Positions 1-9,018 of a stretch of DNA of 64,000 nt are shown here, in pieces. Under the pieces are notes generated by a model. It was given only the letters and a program-made list of their open reading frames with translations, was not told where the DNA came from and did not search any database. Position 1 is the stretch's first letter. Each line of letters opens with the position of its first letter. Location of the stretch: contig NZ_CP187532.1 in NCBI RefSeq assembly GCF_049852125.1, positions 1,488,001 through 1,552,000 of the forward strand, given 5' to 3'. Origin of the DNA: Senimuribacter sp049852125 (GTDB lineage Bacteria > Bacillota > Clostridia > Peptostreptococcales > Anaerovoracaceae). Both the position numbers and the translations under genes were made by a program.

Positions 1-3000
1 AAGAGGAAAGATATCCGCCGTGCTAAAGAAGAAACCTTTTTAGGCATTGACGCAGGTTCTACGACGACGAAGGCAACCCTGATTGACAGAGATAAGAATC
101 TATTATATTCTTTCTATCGCAGTAATGAGGGAAACCCACTGGAAGCTGTGCGTACTATGCTGAAGGAGTTATACAGTCTGCTGCCGAAAAACGCGTTTAT
201 AGCCAATACGTGTGTTACCGGCTATGGAGAAGGCCTTATTAAGGCTGCGTTTAAAGCGGATTTAGGCGAAATTGAAACGATGGCGCATTACAAAGCAGCG
301 GAAGAATTCTTGCCTGGCGTTGAATTCATTTTGGATATCGGTGGTCAGGATATGAAGTGCATGAAGATCAAGGATAATGCTATTTATAATATCATGCTGA
401 ACGAGGCATGTTCTTCTGGTTGCGGTTCATTTCTGGAAACCTATGCGAAGTCAGTGAACTTAGACACCGACGCCTTTGCGCAAGAAGCCCTTTTTGCAGA
501 AAATCCGGTAGATCTGGGAACTCGTTGCACTGTATTTATGAATTCCAAGGTGAAACAGGCGCAGAAGGAAGGCGCATCCATTGGAGATATTTCTGCAGGA
601 CTTTCCTATTCTGTTATTAAAAACGCGCTGTACAAAGTAATTAAATTGAGAAATCCTGAAGAAGCAGGTGAAAAGATCGTGGTGCAGGGCGGCACTTTCA
701 TGAACAATGCCGTCCTTCGCAGTATAGAACGAATCATAGGAAAAAATGTAGTCCGTCCCGATATTGCGGGACTAATGGGAGCTTATGGCTGTTCCTTAAT
801 TGCCATGGAAAATTATATGGAAGACACAGAATCGTCTCTCCTTAACAGGGAAGAATTGGATGACTTTACTGTAGAGCACTCTAACGGCAGATGCAACGGC
901 TGTGAAAACCGATGCATTTTGACAATCAACAAATTCAGCGACGGTTCACGGTTTATTACAGGTAACAGATGTGAGAAAGGAGCAGGCGGCGCACAGCATG
1001 CTAATAAGCTGCCAAATCTGTATGAATATAAGTTCCAGCGTTTGTTCGGATATAAACCTATCTCTGATTTCGATGCTTCCAGAGGAACGGTTGCCATTCC
1101 GCGTGTTTTAAACATGTACGAAAATTATCCGTTTTGGTTTACTTTTTTTACGGAACTGAAGTTCCAGATGATGCTGTCTCCGGCGTCCAGCAAATCTCTC
1201 TATGAGATGGGGATGGAAACGATTTCTTCGGATACAGCATGCTATCCGGCAAAGTTGGTTCACGGTCATATTAAATGGTTGGTGGAAAACGGCGCTAAAT
1301 GGATCTTCTATCCTTGTTTAAATTATGAGCGTAATGAGGATACAAGCGCGCCGAATCATTACAATTGTCCGATTGTGGCGACATATCCGGAGGTTATTGC
1401 TAATAATATGGATGATATTTTTGCAGAACACATGGTACGCTTTTCTCATCCATTTTTACCCTATGATAATGATCTGCGCCTTGCCGACGCATTATATAAG
1501 GAATTTAAGGATTTCCATATATCAAAAGAAGAAGTTATGCGTGCTGTAACTAAGGCGAGAAAAGAGCAGGTTCGTTTTAAAAACGATGTGCGCAAGCAGG
1601 GAGAATACGCGCTGAAATTTGCCAGGAAAAACCATAAGAAAGCGGTTGTCCTGTCGGGGCGTCCGTATCATTTAGATCCTGAAATCAATCACGGCATTGA
1701 TAAGGTTATCACCTCCTTTGATATGGTAGTTATGACGGAAGATTCTATCGCGCATATGGCCGATTTGCCAAGACCGCTTCGGGTACTGGACCAGTGGGTA
1801 TATCATTCCAGATTATATAAGGCGGCCAGCTTTGTAGGAACCTGTGATGATGTGGAATTGATCCAGCTTAATTCCTTCGGCTGCGGTCTGGATGCTGTGA
1901 CGACAGATCAGGTTGAGGAAATATGCCGAGGCAGTAACAAACTATATACCGTATTAAAGATCGACGAGGGTTCCAATTTAGGCGCCGCTAAGATTAGAAT
2001 TCGTTCTTTGAAGGCGGCTATGGAGGAAAGAGAAAAGAACGGCGTTCATGCTATTGAAAATCATACGCCTTACGAGAGAAAGCTGTTTACCGAGGATATG
2101 CGGGATCATTATAATATTCTCGTTCCTCAGATGTCGCCAATACATTTTACGTATTTGGAGGAGGGAATGAAGGCCTGCGGATATAATGCGGTTCTTCTGC
2201 CGCCGGTTGATAAAAATTCTGTAGAAGAAGGGCTGAAATATATTAATAATGACGCGTGTTATCCAACGATCGTGACTTTAGGTCAGATCATTTCCGCCTT
2301 GAAATCCGGAGAGTACGATCTGAATAAGACGGCAGTATTTATGTCGCAGACAGGCGGAGGATGCCGTGCAAGCAACTATGTAGCGCTCTTGCGTAAAGCG
2401 TTGAAGGATCTGAATATGGAACAAATACCTGTGGTATCGTTTAATGCCGTAGGTTTGGAGAAGAATCCCGGCTTTAAGATTACCGCGCAAATGGGTCTCC
2501 GACTGGCTGTTGGCTGTGTTTATGGCGATCTGGTTATGCGTGTGCTTTATGCAACGCGGCCATATGAAAAGATTCCTGGTACATGTCAGAAGATTTTAGA
2601 CAAATGGCATGAAAAGATCATACAAAATGTAATACATTTTAATTACAAAGACTATTGCCGCAATCTTGCCGGTATTGTAAAAGATTTTGACAACGTAGAG
2701 CGTACGGGGCAGAGAAAACCGAAGGTTGGCGTTGTAGGAGAGATTTTGGTTAAGTATCATCCTAATGCAAATAACGACATTGTTTCTATCATCGAAGATG
2801 AAGGCGGAGAAGCGGTAGTTCTGGATATGCTGGATTTCTTCCTATATGGTATGTATAGCAAAAAATTCAATTACGAGCGCCTGTCTGGTTCTTATAAACA
2901 GATGATGACCAATAAGCTCGGCATTAAAGCAGTAGAGTGGCTGCGCAAACCGATGCGTAAGGCTTTATGTGGTAGCGAGCATTTTACAGAACCCGCTTAC

Positions 3001-3306
3001 ATAGAGGATACCGCGGAAGCAGCTTCTGCCATCAGCTCCATTGGAAATCAATGTGGAGAGGGATGGCTTTTGACTGGTGAAATGGTTGAATTGATTCACA
3101 GTGGCGTAGAGAACGTAGTCTGCTTACAGCCGTTTGCCTGCCTACCAAACCATGTAACAGGCAAAGGTATGATGAAGGCTCTCAGAAAGATGAATCCGAA
3201 AGCTAATATTGCCGCAATTGATTATGACCCTGGCGCCAGCGATGTAAACCAACTGAACAGAATCAAGCTGATGATGGCCACGGCTCATAAAAATATGAAA
3301 AAATAA
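1..3306 (+). CDS. Acyl-CoA dehydratase activase-family protein, 5'-truncated by window edge
   Basis: The reading frame is open from base 1, so the start lies upstream and 1101 residues are visible; full-length relatives are about 1400 residues. Residues about 16-25 (window numbering) read GIDAGSTTTK, the phosphate-1 loop of the BadF/BadG/BcrA/BcrD ASKHA ATPase fold. ILDIGGQDMKCMK and CSSGCGSFLE follow, the latter carrying the cysteines that in HgdC-type activases hold a bridging [4Fe-4S] cluster. The rest matches the DUF2229/HgdB-like half (DTACYPAKLVHGHI, QTGGGCRASNYVALLRKAL, ACLPNHVTGKGMMKAL). HgdC couples ATP hydrolysis to one-electron activation of 2-hydroxyacyl-CoA dehydratase; the role of these large fused versions is not established. 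No dehydratase alpha/beta genes are visible here. A strong terminator follows directly. Confidence 0.85.
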   Translation, partial: KRKDIRRAKEETFLGIDAGSTTTKATLIDRDKNLLYSFYRSNEGNPLEAVRTMLKELYSLLPKNAFIANTCVTGYGEGLIKAAFKADLGEIETMAHYKAAEEFLPGVEFILDIGGQDMKCMKIKDNAIYNIMLNEACSSGCGSFLETYAKSVNLDTDAFAQEALFAENPVDLGTRCTVFMNSKVKQAQKEGASIGDISAGLSYSVIKNALYKVIKLRNPEEAGEKIVVQGGTFMNNAVLRSIERIIGKNVVRPDIAGLMGAYGCSLIAMENYMEDTESSLLNREELDDFTVEHSNGRCNGCENRCILTINKFSDGSRFITGNRCEKGAGGAQHANKLPNLYEYKFQRLFGYKPISDFDASRGTVAIPRVLNMYENYPFWFTFFTELKFQMMLSPASSKSLYEMGMETISSDTACYPAKLVHGHIKWLVENGAKWIFYPCLNYERNEDTSAPNHYNCPIVATYPEVIANNMDDIFAEHMVRFSHPFLPYDNDLRLADALYKEFKDFHISKEEVMRAVTKARKEQVRFKNDVRKQGEYALKFARKNHKKAVVLSGRPYHLDPEINHGIDKVITSFDMVVMTEDSIAHMADLPRPLRVLDQWVYHSRLYKAASFVGTCDDVELIQLNSFGCGLDAVTTDQVEEICRGSNKLYTVLKIDEGSNLGAAKIRIRSLKAAMEEREKNGVHAIENHTPYERKLFTEDMRDHYNILVPQMSPIHFTYLEEGMKACGYNAVLLPPVDKNSVEEGLKYINNDACYPTIVTLGQIISALKSGEYDLNKTAVFMSQTGGGCRASNYVALLRKALKDLNMEQIPVVSFNAVGLEKNPGFKITAQMGLRLAVGCVYGDLVMRVLYATRPYEKIPGTCQKILDKWHEKIIQNVIHFNYKDYCRNLAGIVKDFDNVERTGQRKPKVGVVGEILVKYHPNANNDIVSIIEDEGGEAVVLDMLDFFLYGMYSKKFNYERLSGSYKQMMTNKLGIKAVEWLRKPMRKALCGSEHFTEPAYIEDTAEAASAISSIGNQCGEGWLLTGEMVELIHSGVENVVCLQPFACLPNHVTGKGMMKALRKMNPKANIAAIDYDPGASDVNQLNRIKLMMATAHKNMKK

Positions 3307-3314
3307 GGTGAATC

Positions 3315-3353
3315 GTACCTGCTGATTATTATTGATCAGCAGGTACTTTTTTT
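3315..3353 (+). terminator. Rho-independent terminator after the activase gene
   Basis: A perfect 12-bp stem (GTACCTGCTGAT / ATCAGCAGGTAC) with an 8-nt loop is followed by seven T residues. It lies 9 nt after the stop codon and separates the activase gene from the dismutase gene. Confidence 0.92.
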
Positions 3354-3401
3354 AGGTAAAGTCCATATTCTGAAAGGAGTAATCATTTTAGGAGGACAGA
3401 T

Positions 3402-4007
3402 ATGGAAGAAAATCTGAAACAGCATTATCCCTTTGTTAATCCACCCCTGCCGTACGCGTACGACGCGTTAGAGCCATTTATCGATGAAAAGACGATGAAG
3501 CTTCATCATGATGCGCACTTACAGACCTATGTAGATAATCTCAACGATATTATCAGTAAATATCCATCTTTGCATAACTGGAGTCTGGAGCAGTTAATCA
3601 TCGGAAACAATCAGCTGCCATGGGAAATACAGGAGGGCGTACGCAATAATGCGGGCGGAGTATACAATCATATTCTATATTTTAGCCGGTTGGCGCCCAT
3701 AAACGAAACGATCCCACCGAGCGGGAATCTTCTTTTGCTGATGGAAAAGAGATTTGGCGGCTTCGATGCGTTTAAACAGGAATTCAAGAGAGCAGCGTCG
3801 ACTGTCTTTGGTTCCGGATATGTCTGGCTGGTGACAGATCAAAATGGACAGCTGCAAATTGTAACTACAGCAAATCAGGATAATCCGCTAGCCAGTGGAT
3901 TTCATCCTATCATCGCTTTAGACCTATGGGAACATGCTTACTACTTGAAGCACTATAATAAAAGAGCGGATTATATAGAAAATTGGTTTCATTTGCTGAG
4001 CTTTTAA
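3402..4007 (+). CDS. sodA: Superoxide dismutase, Fe/Mn family
   Basis: A 201-residue protein that converts superoxide to peroxide and oxygen. The four metal ligands of the family are in place: His35 (KLHHDAH), His90 (YNHILYF), Asp174 and His178 (ALDLWEHAYYLKHY). The start has a clear AGGAGG box 7 nt upstream. It departs from the family around the active site: the usual NHxxFW is NHILYF, the GSGWxWL motif is GSGYVWL, and the position of the second-shell histidine of FeSODs is Leu40. The gateway tyrosine (Tyr43) is kept. Metal preference cannot be told from sequence alone. It appears monocistronic between a terminator and the yebC promoter. An oxygen-defence role in an anaerobe is inferred. Confidence 0.9.
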   Translation: MEENLKQHYPFVNPPLPYAYDALEPFIDEKTMKLHHDAHLQTYVDNLNDIISKYPSLHNWSLEQLIIGNNQLPWEIQEGVRNNAGGVYNHILYFSRLAPINETIPPSGNLLLLMEKRFGGFDAFKQEFKRAASTVFGSGYVWLVTDQNGQLQIVTTANQDNPLASGFHPIIALDLWEHAYYLKHYNKRADYIENWFHLLSF

Positions 4008-4033
4008 GGAACCAGATAAATTTCAAAAATTCA

Positions 4034-4062
4034 TTGAAAATGCTTCTATTCTGTAGTATACT
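4034..4062 (+). promoter_or_regulatory. Sigma-A promoter of yebC
   Basis: TTGAAA (4034-4039), a 17-nt spacer and TATACT (4057-4062) lie about 45 nt before the yebC start codon. Confidence 0.8.
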
Positions 4063-4106
4063 ATTTAAGTTGAAAATTTCTAAAGAAAAAGATAGGAGGT
4101 GTCTCC

Positions 4107-4835
4107 ATGGGTAGACACGGAACAATTGCCGGTAGAAAAGCGGCACAGGATTCAAAGAGAGCTGCTATGTTCACCAAGTATGCTAAAGCTATTACGGTGG
4201 CAGCTAAAGATGGCGGCGACCCTGAGTACAATGCCGGACTGAGAGTGGCAATAGAAAAAGCTAAGGCAATCAGTATGCCTAATGATAATATCCAGAGAGC
4301 AATCAAGAAAGGTACAGGAGAACTTGGCGGCGCATCTTATGAGGAACTTTCCTTTGAAGGTTACGGCGCTGGCGGCGTTGCTATTATCGTTGACTGTTTA
4401 ACGGATAATACGAATAGAACGACGTCCTTTGTCCGTTCCACTTTTGATAAACACGGTGGAAATCTGGGCACACCAGGCTGTGTATCCTACATGTTTTCCA
4501 GAAAAGGTGTTTTGATCATTGAAAAAACAGACGATATTGATGAAGACGCGTTGATGGAAGCAGCATTGGAAGCTGGTGCGGACGATATGGTTGCTGAAGA
4601 AGACAGCTTCACGATCTATACAGAGCCAAATGCTTATACAGACGTTTATCAGGCTTTATCAGATGGGGGCTATAGCTTTGTAGAATCTGATATCGAAATG
4701 GTTCCATCCATGGAAAGCGCTCCGAAGGATGAGCACGATGTGAAGATGCTGAGAAAACTGATAGACATTTTGGAAGATAATGACGATGTACAGAAGGTAC
4801 ATACTAACTGCGGTGTTGATCTGTACGAAGAATAA
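4107..4835 (+). CDS. yebC: YebC/PmpR family (TACO1-like) regulatory protein
   Basis: This 242-residue protein belongs to the YebC/TACO1 family, long described as DNA-binding regulators and more recently as ribosome-associated factors that relieve stalling at proline-rich motifs. The family signatures are visible: the N-terminal GRKAAQDSKRAAMFTKYAK block, MPNDNIQRAIKKGTG, YEGYGPGG-like FEGYGAGGVA, and NRTTSFVRSTFDKHGGNLG. The N-terminus is MGRHGTIAGRKAAQDSKR rather than the commoner MAGHSKWANIKHRKGAQD, a known variant. The start is set by a GGAGGTGT box 6 nt upstream. It has its own promoter and is followed by a gene-free region, so it is probably monocistronic. Confidence 0.9.
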   Translation: MGRHGTIAGRKAAQDSKRAAMFTKYAKAITVAAKDGGDPEYNAGLRVAIEKAKAISMPNDNIQRAIKKGTGELGGASYEELSFEGYGAGGVAIIVDCLTDNTNRTTSFVRSTFDKHGGNLGTPGCVSYMFSRKGVLIIEKTDDIDEDALMEAALEAGADDMVAEEDSFTIYTEPNAYTDVYQALSDGGYSFVESDIEMVPSMESAPKDEHDVKMLRKLIDILEDNDDVQKVHTNCGVDLYEE

Positions 4836-4878
4836 TGAAAATCGTTTTCTGACAAATCAAATTAGAGCATGAAAATTG

Positions 4879-4948
4879 AAAATAGACATAATCCAGAATT
4901 CCTTGTATTGCTGATGTGAAGAAGGAGTATGGAAGTTATGTCTATTTT
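4879..4948. terminator. 70-nt imperfect hairpin, probable bidirectional terminator
   Basis: A 13-bp perfect outer stem (AAAATAGACATAA at 4879-4891, TTATGTCTATTTT at 4936-4948) encloses two shorter paired segments (TCCA/TGGA and TCCTT/AAGGA) and an A/T-poor loop. T-rich runs flank it on both strands. It lies between yebC and a convergent minus-strand RNA candidate, which fits shared termination. The low GC of the stem is unusual for a terminator. Confidence 0.5.
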
Positions 4949-4965
4949 ATTTTGCAGTCAGGTGA

Positions 4966-5148
4966 CAAAAATTTAAACCCGGATGCTCCGTCAGGATATA
5001 ATTGACGCCCTATCATCATGATAGGTGGGTATCCTGCCGCCGCTTCTGACGTCCTCTCAACGGAGGCTTGCCATAGGCCGGTCGGACCCGGATTCCCTTT
5101 GCGAAAGTGTAGGTTCAATTATGAATCCTTAACGTAAGCTCCAGGCTC
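4966..5148 (-). ncRNA. Candidate 6S-like structured RNA (about 183 nt)
   Basis: On the minus strand a TATAAT box is followed 7 nt later by a G start at 5148, and the transcript ends in a T run at about 4966. Between them lies a long rod. The two ends (5112-5148 and 4978-5006) pair over more than 25 bp; at least four of these are G-U pairs on the minus strand but would be A-C mismatches on the plus strand, which fixes the orientation. Inside is an asymmetric bubble whose 3' side carries a small perfect hairpin (5009-5025). Then comes an inner stem (GGGAATCC 5097-5090 with GGATACCC 5034-5027) and an apical hairpin (5053-5066). Length, rod shape, central bubble and 3'-side hairpin resemble 6S RNA. 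I could not match the sequence to a remembered family, so identity is open; raiA RNA is another possibility. Confidence 0.6.
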
Positions 5149-5154
5149 AAATCT

Positions 5155-5183
5155 ATTATAACGCATTTTTGAGAGAATATCAC
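5155..5183 (-). promoter_or_regulatory. Minus-strand sigma-A promoter of the structured RNA
   Basis: Read on the minus strand: GTGATA (5183-5178), a 17-nt spacer and a perfect TATAAT (5160-5155). The -35 matches four of six consensus positions. It points away from the channel gene and into the rod-like RNA. Confidence 0.6.
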
Positions 5184-5278
5184 TATCTATTTTTGGTAAA
5201 AACAAAAAAGATAATTTACTCGTATGACAAAGACTGAAGAAATTAAAGCAAATTGAAGGAAATAACGAAGATATAAAG

Positions 5279-5306
5279 TTGACTATCTCTGAAAAAATGG
5301 TATAAT
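5279..5306 (+). promoter_or_regulatory. Sigma-A promoter of the FNT channel gene
   Basis: TTGACT (5279-5284), a 16-nt spacer and TATAAT (5301-5306) lie 39 nt before the start codon. Its position downstream of the structured RNA shows that this RNA is not a leader of the channel transcript. Confidence 0.85.
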
Positions 5307-5345
5307 CCTATACTGTATGAATTTAAAAGAAAGAGGATTTACTTT

Positions 5346-6137
5346 ATGACGCAGCTGAAGCCACAGGAAATTTTAGACGCTACAATCAATGCAGCCGTAA
5401 CCAAATCCCGATTAAGTATTGGAAGGCTAGTTACTTTGGGAATTCTGGCAGGCGTATTTATTGCTCTGGCAGGATCAGGCGCAAATATGGGCAGTTATTA
5501 TCTATTAGCTAACCCTGCTACCAACGGTTTGGGAAAACTGGTTTCCGGCACGATATTTCCAGCCGGACTGGTTATGGTTGTTTTTGCAGGAGCGGAACTA
5601 TTTACTGGCAATAATTTAATGTTTACTGCCATTCTGGATAAAAAAATTACCGTCGGCGCTATGCTCCGCAATTGGACTATCGTTTACATAGCAAATTTAA
5701 TAGGATCTGTTCTTGTAGCATGGATGGTAGCGTATAGCGGGCTTTTGGATACCGGAAACGGTATGTTGGGACAAGTCACTGTCAGCATTGCCGCTTCCAA
5801 AACTGCTCTGCCTTTCGTAAAAGCTTTTGTTCGCGCTGTTCTGTGTAATTTTCTGGTCTGTATTGCCGTATGGCTTGCGACGGGAGCCGATTCAACGATC
5901 GGAAAGATTTTTTCTATTTTCTTCCCGATATGGCTGTTCGTTACTGCTGGCTTTGAGCATAGCGTAGCAAATATGTTTTTTATTCCGGCAGGTATCTTCG
6001 TTGACGGCGGCGTGACGGAAGGACTTACCTGGAGCGCTTTTTTTCTGAAAAATCTGCTGCCTGTGACATTGGGAAATATTGTAGGAGGAAGTCTGATGAC
6101 GGGCGGACTTTACTATTACGCATTCAAAAAAGCATAA
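5346..6137 (+). CDS. Formate/nitrite transporter (FNT) family channel
   Basis: A 263-residue integral membrane protein with about six transmembrane segments. FNT proteins are pentameric channels for small monovalent anions such as formate, nitrite or hydrosulfide. Family motifs are present: AGAELFTGNN in the first half, CNFLVCIAVWLATGA near residue 165, the GFEHSVANMFFIPAG block that holds the central-pore histidine, and GNIVGGSL near the C-terminus. Sequence alone does not separate FocA, NirC and HSC subtypes, and no formate or nitrite enzyme gene is adjacent, so no symbol is given. The gene is monocistronic, with its own promoter and terminator. Confidence 0.88.
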   Translation: MTQLKPQEILDATINAAVTKSRLSIGRLVTLGILAGVFIALAGSGANMGSYYLLANPATNGLGKLVSGTIFPAGLVMVVFAGAELFTGNNLMFTAILDKKITVGAMLRNWTIVYIANLIGSVLVAWMVAYSGLLDTGNGMLGQVTVSIAASKTALPFVKAFVRAVLCNFLVCIAVWLATGADSTIGKIFSIFFPIWLFVTAGFEHSVANMFFIPAGIFVDGGVTEGLTWSAFFLKNLLPVTLGNIVGGSLMTGGLYYYAFKKA

Positions 6138-6153
6138 AAGTTAACGGTTTCAC

Positions 6154-6189
6154 ACCGCATGCACATTTCATTGCATGCGGTTTTCTTTT
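6154..6189 (+). terminator. Rho-independent terminator of the FNT gene
   Basis: A 10-bp stem (ACCGCATGCA / TGCATGCGGT), an 8-nt loop and a TTTTCTTTT tail lie 16 nt after the stop codon. Confidence 0.9.
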
Positions 6190-6239
6190 CCTGGGATCAC
6201 ATGAACTTCGGGAGTCTATTAGAAGAACCTTTCTTTTTG

Positions 6240-6268
6240 TTGTAAAAAAAACCAATCTGCTTTATACT
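6240..6268 (+). promoter_or_regulatory. Promoter of the polA-coaE operon
   Basis: TTGTAA (6240-6245), a 17-nt spacer and TATACT (6263-6268) lie about 70 nt before the chosen polA start. Confidence 0.65.
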
Positions 6269-6338
6269 AATAGATGGAGAAAGCGCTCTCCACATTTGAT
6301 GCGGTATGAAGCCGCAGAATAAAGAAAAGGAAAATCGT

Positions 6339-9011
6339 ATGGGAAACAGAATTGTCATTATTGACGGAAACAGCTTGATTAACAGAGCATATTACGCGAT
6401 GCAGCGTCCTATGATCACAAAAGAAGGGATTTATACGCAGGGTCTTTACGGCTTTATCAATATGCTCACAAAAATCCAGGGAGACTATGCCCCGGATTAT
6501 ATGACTGTAGCATGGGATCGTAAAGCGCCAACCTTTCGTCATATAGAATACAAAGAATATAAGGCCGGAAGAAAAAAGATGCCGCCTGAATTGGCCATGG
6601 AAATTCCGTTAATGAAAGATATTTTGACGGCTATGAAAATCGAGAATCTGGAAATAGACGGATTTGAGGCTGACGACATCATCGGCACGGTGGCTCGTAT
6701 CGCTGAGGAAGATGGGATGGAACCTTTGATTATCACCGGGGATAAGGATGCCTTGCAGCTAGCCACTGATATAACACATGTTTTGATCACAAAAAAAGGG
6801 ATTTCAGAATTCGATCTGTACGACAGAGAAAAGATGATCGAGAGATATCAGTTAACGCCGGAACAGTTTATCGATTTAAAAGGGCTGATGGGAGATCAAT
6901 CAGACAATATACCCGGCATCCCCGGCGTGGGAGAAAAGACTGGAATAAAGCTGCTTACCCAGTTCGGCAGCGTGGCTAATCTGCTTGCCAACACAGAACA
7001 GATCAGCAATGCTAAGCTGCGGGCTAAGGTGGAGGAACATGCTCAGCTGGCTGCAATGAGCCGCAGACTGGCTACCATCAATCAGTACGTGCCTCTGGAA
7101 ATTGATTTAGAAAAATTTAAAGTTCGCGAACCGGATTACAAGGCTCTGATTGACTTGTATGTAAAGCTGGAATTTAACAGCTTTTTGAAAAAGCTTCACA
7201 TTGAGAATAAGCAGGAAATGGTTATGGAATTCGATGATGATGATGCGGATTACAGCCGTGTGCTGATCGATGAAAAGGGAAAGCTGTCCCTTTTGGAGAA
7301 AGCCCTTGAAGACGGGGGGCAATTAGTCATGAAGATTTTCAGCAATAACGACCATATTCATAAGCCGGAACTTTGCGGTGCGGCCTTCTTAACCGGTAAA
7401 CAGTATTTTTATGTAGAGCTGACTTCAAAAGATACTATAGAAGCATTGATCAGCTTGTTGACAGAGAAACGGCCTGCTTTTCAGGGACATGACCTGGTAA
7501 AGGATTATTATGCTTTGATGGCCTGGGGACTTTTAACTGCAAATACTTCTTTTGATACTGCTATCGCGCAATATGTTATCGATCCAACGAGATCAGGTTA
7601 TAGCTTAAAGAATCTGACCTTTGAAAATCTTCATTATGAAATTCCTGATGAAGATGAATTCCTGACTGATAACGGTCAAATAGATTTACTGGGCAATGGG
7701 AATACAGCGTTCAGTGAATATGGATTCACATGGTGCATAGCGGTGCGCAGACTGATGGCTTTACAGCAGAACACCTTGCAGGAGAGAGACCTGGAAAAAG
7801 TGTTCCGTCAGGTTGAACTGCCTTTGATCGAGGTACTGTCTTCTATGGAGGTGGAAGGATTTTCTGTATGTAAAGAAACTCTGGAGGACTTTGGCACAGA
7901 GTTAAAAGGAAAAATTGCAGAGTTAGAGCAGTCGATTTATGATGCTTGCGGAGAGCGCTTTAATATCAATTCTCCACGACAACTGGGAGATGTTTTCTTT
8001 GAGAAGCTGGGACTGCCGGCAGGGAAGAAAACACGGCGCGGCTACAGCACCAGCGCTGATGTGCTGGAAAAGATTCGAGACAGGCATCCGGCAGTTGATA
8101 TGGTTTTGCAATACAGAACGCTCAGTAAGCTGAACAGCACTTATGTTGAAGGCCTCGCGCCTTTAATCGGCCCTGACGGCAAAATTCGGGCGCATTTTCA
8201 ACAGACAGTGACGGCTACGGGACGGATTAGCTGTACGGAGCCTAACTTGCAAAACATTCCTATTCGTACAGATCTGGGAAGGCAGCTGCGCAGAGCATTT
8301 GTTGCAGGCGTGTCGGATTGCACTTTGGTGGGTGCGGATTACTCTCAGATTGAACTCAGAATTTTGGCACATCTGTCTCAAGACGATAATCTGATCACTG
8401 CGTTTAATAATGGCGATGATATCCACAGAAATACCGCAGCTCGCGTTTTCAATCTGGATTACGATAGCGTTACGCCTCTTGACAGAAGCAAAGCAAAGGC
8501 TGTTAATTTTGGCGTTATATACGGTATGAGTGGCTTTGGTCTTTCGGAAAATCTTCAGATTACCAGAGCAGAAGCAGAACGTTATATCAGAGATTATTTT
8601 GACAAACATCTTGCCGTAAAGGCATATATGGACAGACAGGTGGAAAGCTGTAAGGAATCAGGTTTTACTACGACTTTAATGGGACGCAGACGCTATATTC
8701 ATGAAATCAACGCTTCAGCGTATATGACGCGACAGCTGGGAGAGCGACTTGCTATGAACAGTCCTATTCAGGGCAGCGCGGCGGATATCATCAAGCTTGC
8801 CATGATCAGAGTTTATCGAGAGCTTCGTGACAAAGGGTATCAGTCAAGGCTGATCCTGCAAATCCATGACGAGTTGATTATTCGGACGGTACGAAATGAA
8901 CTGGAAGCTGTTAAGGAATTACTGGTTCGGAATATGGAAGACGCCATGGAACTGTCCGTTAAGCTGGAATGTGATTTGAATCAGGGTGACTCCTGGTATG
9001 ATTTAAAGTAG
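6339..9011 (+). CDS. polA: DNA polymerase I
   Basis: An 890-residue family A polymerase for Okazaki-fragment processing and repair. The N-terminal 5'-3' flap nuclease shows DGNSLINRAYYA, GFEADDIIGT and ITGDKDALQL. The C-terminal polymerase shows motif A (DYSQIELRILAHLSQD, about residue 667), the O-helix (RSKAKAVNFGVIYG) and motif C (LQIHDEL, about 839). The middle domain keeps the exonuclease fold's outline but has no DTET-type metal-binding motif, so proofreading is probably absent, as in Bacillus PolA. An ATG 33 nt upstream is also in frame, but the GAAAAGG ribosome-binding site and the MGNRIVIIDG start favour 6339. coaE follows after 7 nt. Confidence 0.95.
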   Translation: MGNRIVIIDGNSLINRAYYAMQRPMITKEGIYTQGLYGFINMLTKIQGDYAPDYMTVAWDRKAPTFRHIEYKEYKAGRKKMPPELAMEIPLMKDILTAMKIENLEIDGFEADDIIGTVARIAEEDGMEPLIITGDKDALQLATDITHVLITKKGISEFDLYDREKMIERYQLTPEQFIDLKGLMGDQSDNIPGIPGVGEKTGIKLLTQFGSVANLLANTEQISNAKLRAKVEEHAQLAAMSRRLATINQYVPLEIDLEKFKVREPDYKALIDLYVKLEFNSFLKKLHIENKQEMVMEFDDDDADYSRVLIDEKGKLSLLEKALEDGGQLVMKIFSNNDHIHKPELCGAAFLTGKQYFYVELTSKDTIEALISLLTEKRPAFQGHDLVKDYYALMAWGLLTANTSFDTAIAQYVIDPTRSGYSLKNLTFENLHYEIPDEDEFLTDNGQIDLLGNGNTAFSEYGFTWCIAVRRLMALQQNTLQERDLEKVFRQVELPLIEVLSSMEVEGFSVCKETLEDFGTELKGKIAELEQSIYDACGERFNINSPRQLGDVFFEKLGLPAGKKTRRGYSTSADVLEKIRDRHPAVDMVLQYRTLSKLNSTYVEGLAPLIGPDGKIRAHFQQTVTATGRISCTEPNLQNIPIRTDLGRQLRRAFVAGVSDCTLVGADYSQIELRILAHLSQDDNLITAFNNGDDIHRNTAARVFNLDYDSVTPLDRSKAKAVNFGVIYGMSGFGLSENLQITRAEAERYIRDYFDKHLAVKAYMDRQVESCKESGFTTTLMGRRRYIHEINASAYMTRQLGERLAMNSPIQGSAADIIKLAMIRVYRELRDKGYQSRLILQIHDELIIRTVRNELEAVKELLVRNMEDAMELSVKLECDLNQGDSWYDLK

Positions 9012-9018
9012 GTGCAAT

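Noticed and set aside
4966..5148. Riboswitch controlling the downstream FNT gene (for example cobalamin-like, because of GGGAATCCGG)
   Set aside because: The FNT promoter lies downstream of the element, the pairing favours the minus strand, and the conserved blocks of the cobalamin class are missing.
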